Shown here: positions 23,058-32,599 of the stretch, one piece after another
Layout of the letters: each line of letters begins with the position of its first letter
Numbering within the stretch: the stretch's first letter is position 1
Assembly (NCBI GenBank): GCA_025403435.1
Contig: CM046332.1
Location: 186,001-250,000 of the forward strand
DNA from: Artocarpus heterophyllus
Lineage: Eukaryota > Streptophyta > Magnoliopsida > Rosales > Moraceae
Direction of reading: 5' to 3'
Length of the DNA: 64,000 nt
Notes under the pieces: model-generated
The model's database searches: none
What the model was told of the DNA's origin: nothing
Seen by the model: only the letters and a program-made list of their open reading frames with translations
Program-made: the position numbers and the translations under genes

Positions 23058-24900
23058 AACAAGTCACAACTTTATACCCTTTGAACTTTCAAATATCTTC
23101 AATTTGCCACCGGAACTTTAAAATAACCTTTGCCTTTGAACTTTCAAAGCTCATTACTCTATCCTTTAAAGTTTTAATTTTTTTATTCAAATACATGGAA
23201 TTAAGTCAACATAATTTGCACCTAAATCCCGTTTTTTTCCTTTATAGGAGACCTATGTGTAAAGCATGTAGGCTTAATTTGGTCTATTTAAACTAAAAAA
23301 AATAAGAGGTTCAGAGAGCAAAGCGAGAAGTTTTGACAATTTAAGCAATAAAGTAGTAATTTTTAAAATTTAAAGGGTAAAATATAAGAGATCTTAAAGT
23401 TTATGAGCTCTTGATCTTAGTAACCAAAAGAAAAAGAAAACTCGTAACTCTGAAAAATATAATAAAAGCAAAAAAATTAATCATAACACTAAAGACAAAT
23501 ATACAGTGGTTTCCATCTCATTATGGTGTAACAATTTTATTTTTTGCTTTATCTTACTAACAAAAAAAATATACAGCAATACGATTGCTAGGGTAAGAGG
23601 ATGAGATGCCTTTGTAGGTTAATTGATCAATGCATGATGCTCTGCAATTTATTTTTATAAACTCTCTATTGGATAAGAGAATTTGACAGTCAGACTTCTC
23701 TTCTACAAATATATCTTTCATGCTCAATCTTTGGCTATCATTTTTTCTTTTATGAAAGAACAACGAATAGAATGCAAAGCTATTGTATATTTACGCGCCT
23801 GTTAATTAAACTACTTAAAACTTATTTGCAGAATAATTTTTTTCATGTTGTAGAAAATAAAAAGTTTTTTTGGTATAAAAATTTTACGGGGATCTAATAA
23901 AATTTTGTTGCATGCACATACTTCCAAACAAGGAATAATATCATAATGTTTCATTTATTCTCCTTCAAAGTTTAGAAAAAGAAGAGCACTTTTATTGAGA
24001 AGGTCCAAATAGACAAAGCAGATGACTAGGCCAACATACAACCACAAGAGGCACACTTGAAAGCCGAATTAACAACAGAATCAAATCACACAGATTAACA
24101 GAAACAATTAAAATTAAATTAACACAAACCAACAGGGAATTATAAAAGCAGTCTTGCCAGATGATCACAATGGCCAAATAAAATTAAGCTAAAATGGTCT
24201 TCTTGGAGACAGCCAGATCATAACTCCTCATGAACAATCTCCAATCGCTCTAAAATACAGGACAGAATAATTTTGTTATGATTTAGTATAATTAATTGCA
24301 AAACATAATTAATTGGCAATATAAATCAATTAGGATGCATATAAAAAAAATGAAAATCTTTTTTTGACTTTTCTCTAAAAAAATTTAAAAAAACTTTCAC
24401 ACCGGTTTAAAATAGTTGTTATAAGCATCATAGTTTGGCAAGTATGATTAGAATCAACTTTTTGATTCAAAATACTATAGCATGTGAGAGCTTTACACTG
24501 TCGTAATTTTTTGCTTTTATTGCAGCATGTGAGAGCTTTATACTATTTGATAATTAAAAGGTTAATTCTAAAATTCCGATGCATGACAACCATTGTATTG
24601 GATGATGCTCATTGTTTTCCTTAAACAAATTTTTTTTTTTAGTCCCCAAACTCAATTACTTAATTAAAAGGTTTATTGCAGCATGCTCATTGCTTTTATT
24701 GCAGCATGCTCATTGCTTTTATTGCAGAGCTTTATACTATTTGATAATTAAAAGGTTAATTCTAAAATTCCAATTCATGACAATCATTGCATTGGATGAT
24801 GCTCATTGTTTTCCTTAAACAATTTTTTTTTTTTAGTCCCCAAACTCAATTACTTAATTACTTAAAAAAACAGGGTAAAAATATAGAAGCTCAAGGAAGG
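23058..24900 (-). repeat. Second, rearranged copy of the CNL 3' flank
   Basis: 23060-23490 matches 9960-10340 (the sequence just past the CNL stop). 23510-24900 matches 8636-9850. In copy 1 the order on the plus strand is 8636-9850 then 9960-10340; here it is reversed, as expected at the junction of two tandem copies with the gene bodies lost. The predicted UTR splice signals and polyA region recur at about 23950-24250. No CNL coding sequence is present. Confidence 0.65.
24513..24860. repeat. ~194-bp tandem duplication with a nested 24-bp repeat
   Basis: GCTTTATACTATTTGATAATT starts at about 24534 and again at about 24728. Between them GCATGCTCATTGCTTTTATT is iterated (about 24679-24727). 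The CNL-proximal copy of this block has no duplication. Confidence 0.7.
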
Positions 24901-24929
24901 CTCGGCTAAGGGAGGGGGAATAAGATTTT

Positions 24930-26396
24930 ATACAACGATTTTTATTGGAACCTTTGAGCTCTACAAACAAGATTTTGTGAAAATAAAACTTAATAGTTTT
25001 AAATTTGACATTGATTTAGCTATCATAAAAACCCGATAAGCTAAAGTCTTGGCACCATGATACTAGGCAGGCGTCCAATGCCAGTTTTAGTTAAAAAGGC
25101 CGTTTGGGACATAATTCATTGGTCTCATACAAATGACGTCATAAAATCATTTTGGGCCTAACGAGCTTAAAACCAATTATGAGCTCATTAAATAGATTTA
25201 GAATATGACTAATTAGAACTTAGCTTAAGAATTATGCATTTAGGAAATGTTTAATTTAGTGGATTAAGGATAGGTAAATTTAATAACGATAGATAATTAA
25301 TTAATTTTTATTAAATTAATTAATTATCCATTTTGACAAAACTAATGGCAATTAAGGAAAAATTTGAATATTATGAGGAATTGATAACATAGTTAATCCT
25401 TGTAATACAAGTAGTTAATTTTATGATATAAAAGAATGATCAAATTCTTTCAATTATGCTAGAACTACAAATAGCATAAAATAGATTTTCATGCACACTC
25501 TTAATGAGTGTCTTATACAGAATCACTCTCTAAAAGGAGATAAGGAATCCCAAGTAGACAGAGATATCTATTTCGAAAATACAAGTGAGTAGGAATCTTG
25601 CTTACAGTACGAAGAGTTTAAAATAAATGTTTTCTAAAATGTTTTAAGCATGTTTTAGTTCAATCATAATATGCTATGGCTAATGCTTTCTAAATGTTTT
25701 AAGCATGTTTAAGTTCAATTATACTATGCTATGCCATGTCATATTGCATGCTCACTAAATTGATTTGTGAAACTAATAAGGATGAAGTAATCTAAGAGAG
25801 TCGTACCAACCTCTCGACCTACAGGAGGCTAAAAATAAAAAGAATAAAAGATAAAGTAAATTTGGTCATGGTGTTGTTGGGACCTTGCAAACCTTAACAT
25901 CCTGTTGATCGTACGTAACTGGTACGACTAGTCAAGCCCGATAAATAATAAGATAAGATCATAATCAACCATAATCGGTACATGCATTTTTAATGTTATC
26001 ACATACTACTTCAATTGTTTCGCTAGTTATTATTCCTACTTGCTGAGCGCACGAAAGCTCATTCAAAAATATTCATACTATAGGTCAACAATCTGTCAGT
26101 AATGCTTAGTGGACAGTGGTGAAGTAGTGGGCGATTAGAGTGGAGTTATAGAAAGTGGACATCGGGCGCTTATTTTCCGCATATAGTTTTGATAATTATG
26201 ACTCTCTTGATATTATGTTTAATTTTATAACTCCAGCACTGAGCATGTTTTGAGATAACTGTTAAACTACTAATTAATATTATTATCTTGGTTGCAACAA
26301 AAAGTAAATATCATTATATTAAAAAAGAATAGCAATGTTAACAAAAAAAATGTGTTCCTGGTATGTTTTGGATTATTGTTAGACCTCTATACTATG
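24930..26396 (+). repeat. Long-LTR fragment (Ty3 family), left of the nested insertion
   Basis: Matches about 5930-7200 of the solo LTR, including the block around CTAAAGTCTTGGCACCAT and the AT inverted repeat at 25292-25328. It is truncated on the left and ends at CTATG, the target site of the next element. The LTR resumes at 34573. Confidence 0.75.
25292..25328. repeat. Inverted repeat in the long LTR, second copy
   Basis: GATAATTAATTAATTT and its reverse complement around a 5-nt loop; homologue of 6284-6320. Confidence 0.7.
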
Positions 26397-28369
26397 TGTA
26401 ACGCCCCTATGTGGGGGTTAACAGTTTTTAATGAGATAAAATAAAAATAAATAATAAAAGTAAAACCTTAAAATAAAATTTGCCCGGGACTTAAATGAAA
26501 ACTCCCAACTCAAAAATAAAAATATAAACGACAAATAAACCACAGTTTAATGTAGCACCTTAAATTTAATAATATAAACTGTTGTCATCATCATTTTAAC
26601 CCTCAACACATTGTAATACAGTCACAGAAAGTAACAATTGATGCTTACATTATCATGAAGAACATTCTCAACAATTGAAGCAGTCCCAATGTAATATAGC
26701 TACATCACTTCCTCAACTATATTTCTCGTAGCCACCTCACACTTAGTGAGTCCTGAAAAGATATAAACATAAGGGAATGAGCAACACTATGCTCAGTAGA
26801 GAAAGCCATTACTCACCTTTAGGTTTTTATCATTACCACATTAAAATCTGCATGATTAGTAGGTTACATCATATTCCAGATTATAAGGTTTATTATGATC
26901 ACATCTTATGGATACCGTAGTTAATCATTACCAAGTGTCATAATTACACATTTATACAAATATTACCAATCATCATTGTTCCTAGGTATCCATGTTAAAT
27001 TGAGTATCACTCAACTCATCGAAACCCAAATGGGCGCACTTGATCACCCTATAAACATTCCAAGGGTGTTCCGGTGAGGGGACATCAAGCCCCGAGTCCT
27101 CACCAAATCAATTCCTGTACAGTGTGTTCTGGGACTTTCAACCCAAGGAAGCGTCATCACCTTCCCCCTATTTTACCTTTTAGGGTATTCATGCCCAAGG
27201 ACGTAACCGTCGCCCTTTTCATGTCTCACAATTTCTCTATATTAAATCATTATCAATAGAGTTAGTTTTCCTAACCATGCTTCTCAATTTATAACATGTG
27301 TCAATTCATTATGTTCCTCGTCGTACAATACAAGACGAGTCCATGTCATAGTTTCATATGTGATACTCATATAATATCAGTTCAACATAGATATATATAT
27401 ATTGCGGCAAAACAATCAATTTTAATTCTATAAAAACCTCACAAAAGATGAGTAATAGAATCCCTACCTTTTAAGCTTATCAACAGTCTCTTAATCCTGG
27501 AATCAATTAACGTTAGCTCCATACTCCCTTGATCCTAAGGCGTGCATAAGGACAATTAAAACTAAAGCACAACATACAACTACATTCATAAAATTTATTT
27601 TAATTTAATCTTAGAATTTCAAGAAATAACCACTGCCCATAGAGGTATTACAAAGTTTAACAATATAAATTTTCTGTCTAGGGCATATACACTTAGACTT
27701 CATACATATGCTCCAAAATAGCAACAAACATAAACTTAGGTTTAAGAACGCAAATTTGAATAATCCTTTAGTATAAAAGAAAATTTATAAATGAAAAACT
27801 AAATTTGTTCATAAGATTCTAACCTCGGATTATGGTTAGTTGGAAGCTTGAAATGGCTTCAAAACAGGTTCCTTTACTTCGGTATGACTGAAATTCTTGC
27901 TCAAATGGAGGTGATGGTGGCTGATTTTTATGGCTGCCTTGAAGAAGTTCTCTAAGTATTTTGCTTCAGCAAAGAAATAAGAAGAAGAGTGTGGGAACCG
28001 TGGAAGAGAAAGGAAGAAAAGATGAAGTCTTTGAAGAGAAGTGATAAAAACAATTATGGAGGAGACATGTTGAAGCATGTCACGGAGGAAATAAAGAAAA
28101 TGAGGGTCAAGAGTAGTTGGAAAAGATATCCTTATGTCTCATCTAGAGACTTTAACACACATAATGCCAATATGACATTTTTGAGATTTATTAGAAGTTC
28201 TAAGACTTTTTAGTAAACATACTAAATAAATATAGGAGAATTTTAGAAAATTTAAAAAATAGATAAAAATAAATATTATAAAATAAATTTAAATGAAACA
28301 ATTTTTTTTTATACATTAAAAATTAATTTAATTACCTCAATACCCGTTAGGAGAATAACGGGTGTCACA
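26397..28369 (-). repeat. 3' LTR of the LOG-carrying element
   Basis: It is 1,973 bp and begins, in element sense, TGTGACACCCGTTATTCTCC. It differs from the other LTR at four positions: 27028 and three within about 28268-28315. Short open frames inside it (27074-27259, 27836-28078, 27989-28213) recur in the other LTR only because the LTRs are identical, and show no family features. Confidence 0.92.
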
Positions 28370-28387
28370 GCTCTACCCCCCTTAAAG
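28370..28387 (-). promoter_or_regulatory. Polypurine tract of the LOG-carrying element
   Basis: In sense the sequence is TTTAAGGGGGGTAGAGC, directly before the LTR start TGTGACACC. It is preceded by GGACGAAATTTC, a layout typical of Ty3 chromoviruses (family knowledge). Confidence 0.8.
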
Positions 28388-29041
28388 AAATTTCGTCCTC
28401 GAAATTTCAATTCTAGCAATACTAGTAAAAATTTTAATTCCATTATGATTCCAATTCCGAGTCTAAACCGTTAATGTTGTTTGTCCTCCAATTTAAGTCA
28501 TCGTATCTCCACTTATTTACTTGCATAATAAATCTTACTCCTAAATCCCTCAATGAGAGTATTTCTGACAAGTTTCAACTTATAACACCGTATAATAGTC
28601 TAAGAATCTGATCAGGCATACATATTGACCATATCATGATTCCAGTCCTTCATTGTCCATGGACCGTGATTTACAATCACATTTAAGGAGATTGCCAGAG
28701 AAATTTTATATACTTCATCTTTAGGTTCCTTTTCCTTTTTGAGTAAGGAAAAGTCAAATATATTTGATTTCATACCTCAACTAATAAACTAGAACATAAT
28801 CATAAAACATATATCACAAACACTTTTATTCAAAACTATACATTAAACTTACTCATAGAGATATTAAACGGAATCTCAGAGTTGCAAACATACCCGACAT
28901 ATTTTTCATTAAACAGCTATCCTCATGACACAAACATTCAACCCAAATACTATACTCATATTTCATATGGAATATCCTCATAACTGACTCTGGTACTTCC
29001 ACATAATATTAACAGAATATTACACATTACAAACATAATAC

Positions 29042-29188
29042 GGATACGTTTCGAGAGTACAAGGCACTCCGTATACCAGCTATCCATATCATGCATGCTT
29101 AGAGGATACAAAAACATCGATAAACAAAAGATCGGACCTTAAGAAGGATGCGTTTCGAGAGCATCAAGTACTCCGTATCCAGCCATCC
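29042..29188. repeat. Two ~42-bp direct repeats downstream of the LOG ORF
   Basis: Imperfect copies at about 29042-29083 and 29147-29188 share GTTTCGAGAG, ACTCCGTAT and CCAGC-ATCC. The spacing is about 105 bp. They lie between the LOG stop and the polypurine tract, in the element's 3' non-coding part. Confidence 0.65.
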
Positions 29189-29323
29189 CGGCATTAGGCT
29201 CAATGAATCTAAAAGATTTAACAACGACGTACCACAAGAAACACATAATACAAGGCAAACGGTTATTCGTAACACACGAAATACGGACACACATGCCTAC
29301 ATGCCAAAGATAAAACAAAAAGA

Positions 29324-29974
29324 TTACAGATGGAGATTCAAATCAATTGGCCGCTCCCGGCTTTCCCTTTCCCATTCAAGCTTGGATGTTGCAGTGTCGG
29401 ATTCTGGATGTATGATTTGCATTTTATCTATCAATTCCTCAGCTGTTGAAGCAGTGACAAAGATTTGTCTCTCCGATTCTGTAGTGATGTTTTCTTCCAC
29501 AGCGTAATCTAGAAATTTCAAAAGACCGTCATAAAAACCCTTTACGTTCAGCAGACCCAAAGGTTTGGAATAAAAGCCCAACAATTGCCCACAAGCAACT
29601 ATAAATATTTCCTCAAGAGTACCTAGACCACCAGGTAATGCTATAAAAGCATCAGAATTATAGATTATGTCTTTAAAATTTTTAGGGATACTCCTGACTC
29701 CTTCTCCCTTACCTATGGCTTCCTTACAAAGGTTTCCTTCAACTGGAATATGAGGCCAAATTCTTACATCAGTAGCGTCGCTAGACCTAGCTGCTAGTGC
29801 CATATTTACCATCATTTTTATACTACCACCCCCATAGATTATGTTAATCTTCTTGCGTGCTAGGACTTGCCCTAAGTGATTTGCAGCTTCTAAATAAGCT
29901 TTATCTTTTCCAAAGCTGGAACCACAAAAGACACAGACATTCTTTATTTTCTTCGTGGACTGGGAGGTAGACAT
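29324..29974 (-). CDS. LOG-family protein (cytokinin riboside 5'-monophosphate phosphoribohydrolase-like), inside an LTR element
   Basis: The family releases free cytokinin bases from their riboside monophosphates in the cytosol. Using the ATG at 29974 gives 216 aa, the usual plant LOG length; the frame is open further upstream but only to a GTG at 30013. Motifs: VCVFCGSS (13-20), YGGGS (47-51), DAFIALPGGLGTLEE (108-122) with the family signature PGGxGTLEE, then KPLGLLNVKGFYDGLL (137-152). Differences from typical plant LOGs: GGGSIKMM in place of GGGSVGLM, and no Arg-Lys pair in the 8-14 residues before DAFIALPGG (here PKNFKDIIYN). Those residues are conserved and thought important in the family, so catalysis is uncertain. 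No intron; host LOG genes are normally spliced, so a retro-copied origin is likely. It lies 646 bp after the zinc-finger ORF, same strand. Confidence 0.93.
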   Translation of the reverse strand: MSTSQSTKKIKNVCVFCGSSFGKDKAYLEAANHLGQVLARKKINIIYGGGSIKMMVNMALAARSSDATDVRIWPHIPVEGNLCKEAIGKGEGVRSIPKNFKDIIYNSDAFIALPGGLGTLEEIFIVACGQLLGFYSKPLGLLNVKGFYDGLLKFLDYAVEENITTESERQIFVTASTAEELIDKMQIIHPESDTATSKLEWERESRERPIDLNLHL

Positions 29975-30013
29975 ATTTGGTTTATAGAAGTGGTTGCTTA
30001 ATGTCTGCTCCAC

Positions 30014-30620
30014 TTAGACTTCGGGTTCTACATGAGATTTTAAAGATGAGAAATATACAAAAGGGCTAAAGAGATAGACGAGTAGGTAATGAAAAGGTAA
30101 TCCAAAGATTTAAACAAAATCTTGTGCGGATAAGAAAGTAAGATAAGGTGATTGATAGTTTACAGAAAATCTGATTCACTTTTTGAAAAAGATTAGACTC
30201 TAATTGTATAACTTTTGACAATTGAGAACAATTCGACAGAAGACCCTCATGACACAACTGTAGACTTTTTGACAAATATACACCAAGTCTAGAAATTTAA
30301 TATAAACGACAAATACTGTAGAACTTTTGAAATTTGAGACACAAATCTTGAAATATCTGGATAAGCTTTTCAAAATTCAAACATATTACTGTACCGTATG
30401 TAACGTGTCTGATAAGATAATATATTTTATTATATATATATATATTTAAGAAAATCATAAATTAAATAAGATATTAACACTTACTGTATCAATCTAATAA
30501 TCACAATTATTTCAAACACAAAAGCAAATATTCTGAGTAAAAGAAAAACACAAACTGTTGAACATCAGCTAAAACTGCTTCAAATAAGTAAAGACTAAAT
30601 AACCTTTATAGAGCGATGAC
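30014..30620. other. Spacer between the two ORFs of the LOG-carrying element
   Basis: AT-rich, with a TA microsatellite at about 30427-30447. No domain recognised. It could hold a splice acceptor or an internal promoter for LOG; neither was identified with confidence. Confidence 0.5.
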
Positions 30621-31142
30621 TTATTTCCCATCCAGTTTTCTTATGGCTTGACAAACAGGATCTAGAAATACCATATTCCTGAGGCGTTGTCTTTCTGTAT
30701 AAAATTTAGGCCAGAGTTTAAAAATAGCTCCTTGAACATATCCACTAGGGTGACCGTGGAGAGGAGGATGGATGCTATCCAAGTTCTCCTTTGAAAGTCC
30801 ATCCCTACAAAACCTTATTTTATCCTCTCTATTCGTAGACATATAACCAGGTGAAGTACATTTACCGTTACAATTTTGTCTTCCACATTTGTTACAAGTG
30901 ACCACGATGGCACGAGCTCTTCTTTTCATTGCACTACGACTGGTACCCGTTCCTGGTAAACCGACATCTTGACTAAAGTCACTCGGACGGATTTTCCCCT
31001 CTATCAACATTCTCACATCACAAGGGATACCAAAACGCATAAGAATCCACAACCGAGTAATTCTAGCCTTGTATTTCTTTCTGAGAATCTTTTGGGAGAG
31101 TGATGGGAAATACTTTCTCAGATGTTGGTACTTTGGGTCCAT
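30621..31142 (-). CDS. 173-aa basic zinc-finger-like protein in the LOG-carrying element, function unknown
   Basis: ATG at 31142, stop at 30621, no interruption. The N-terminal 50 residues are basic and helix-prone (KILRKKYKARITRLW). An Arg-rich run KRRAR (73-77) is followed by four Cys at 83, 86, 91 and 95 (CxxC-x4-CxxxC) and then PGYMS. It is not a gag CCHC knuckle, because no His lies in the third position. The order Arg-rich run, short Cys finger, PG turn resembles the cysteine-rich nucleic-acid-binding proteins of carlavirus-type plant viruses; this is a layout resemblance only. It is the 5'-proximal ORF of the element, upstream of LOG. A nucleic-acid-binding role is inference. Confidence 0.75.
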   Translation of the reverse strand: MDPKYQHLRKYFPSLSQKILRKKYKARITRLWILMRFGIPCDVRMLIEGKIRPSDFSQDVGLPGTGTSRSAMKRRARAIVVTCNKCGRQNCNGKCTSPGYMSTNREDKIRFCRDGLSKENLDSIHPPLHGHPSGYVQGAIFKLWPKFYTERQRLRNMVFLDPVCQAIRKLDGK

Positions 31143-32579
31143 GATGAGATGAAAGAAGAGTAAATAGAAAGGAAAAATTAAGATAGTAAATTGCAGAATC
31201 CTAGAATTCCTTCTTCTTTTAGAGGAAAAGAAGAATTTTTAATGAAAAAGAAGAGGATTTGCGATTTAGAGAGAAAATAACAAATTAAGAGAGAAAAAGT
31301 GAACTCGGAGAAATAAGCTCTTATGCACAGTAAACGTATATGTAAACAATGATTAAACCACTGTATATGACACGTATAGAGACCACGTGGGAGAGACAGT
31401 GTGAATCAAACTGATTTAAGATTTGAACTAGGCCCAAATGTTCTAAGTGAAAATGATCAGGTTGTTTCGGGCCTTGACACATTTGGAACGAGTTAAATAA
31501 CAAACATAAAATTGAAAACCAATTTGTATAAATCTTAAACCCAATTTAAAGCCCACTATAGATAAAGTTAATTATGAACAACAAATCTAATTTAACGACA
31601 ACAAGGATCTTCCTGAATGATCCAGCAACTCAAATAATTTTGTTTTAATCAAAACCTTATTGAACAATGCATACACCCATATGTTATTCTTAATACTCAA
31701 CATCTATCAATGGATTCGTCATCATTGCTACCAAGGGTTTAGAATGTGACTAACCTTGAAATCAATACGATTTACGTCTTTCAACGTAGACCATATCAAC
31801 GAACAAAGACACTAGATGTTACTACTTAAGAACATCTACAATCCCCACAATTCTACTCATACAATATATAATTTCCTCATATAACAAAACCTTAGGTAAC
31901 CAAAAGATTCACTGATACACTTAAATACAATGTACGTAACGAAATATTCCAATTTTGATATTCATGCATTCTAGACTTTACACAGTCTCAACAGACCAAA
32001 AGTCTAACATTTATCTCTCTCAAGATTCAATACCATGATTCCCAACTTATATCATATTCCTCAAATAAATAGAGCTTTTAAGAAAAGATATTGACACTTA
32101 TGTGCTCCATCGAATCCACACATAATCATTACTTAGGTTTGAATCAATTACTAGAAATTTGGCATATCTATGTCAAACTTTAAAATCAATAAATCAAGCC
32201 TTATATTTCTTATTGTTTTTCACGAGACAAAAGGCTTTTAAATCCTCTTATCTACACGAATTTCTCATCGTTTATACGAATTAAATATGCTTAGAGATCC
32301 AAATATTATACGAATCTCTCATAAGCATTCTACTTATAAACTCATTTCATATAATTATCATTCCCTTATAACTATTAATACTTTCCTTCTATAAAATTAT
32401 TGTACTCATATAACTATTGATATTTTCATTCTATGGCCTTTCCATGTTACATCCTTCTAGACTGTATAAATCAATGTGAAGGTTCATTTTGATGATGACA
32501 ATGAAAATTCAGCTTCAAAACCATCTCAAAAATATATTTTTTTAAAGTGGTGCTACACTCCCTAGGTTAACCGAACCTA
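31143..32579 (-). other. 1.4-kb leader of the LOG-carrying element
   Basis: Between the primer-binding site and the first ORF. It is AT-rich with no gag or pol similarity in any frame I could read. It may hold packaging signals (inference). Confidence 0.55.
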
Positions 32580-32592
32580 GGCTCTGATACCA
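32580..32592 (-). promoter_or_regulatory. Primer-binding site (tRNA-iMet) of the LOG-carrying element
   Basis: In sense TGGTATCAGAGCC, the standard initiator-Met tRNA complement of plant LTR elements, 7 nt after the LTR end (GGGGCGTTACA). It fixes the minus-strand orientation. Confidence 0.88.
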
Positions 32593-32599
32593 AAAATTC

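Noticed and set aside
27074..28213. Short open frames repeated identically at 33277-34416
   Set aside because: They lie inside the two near-identical LTRs; identity reflects recent insertion, not coding constraint.
29148..29507. Plus-strand open frame of 119 codons
   Set aside because: Antisense shadow of the LOG coding region and its 3' end.
30621..31142. Claiming an integrated plant virus from the zinc-finger ORF
   Set aside because: No replicase, movement or coat protein sequence is visible nearby; the resemblance is one of motif layout only.
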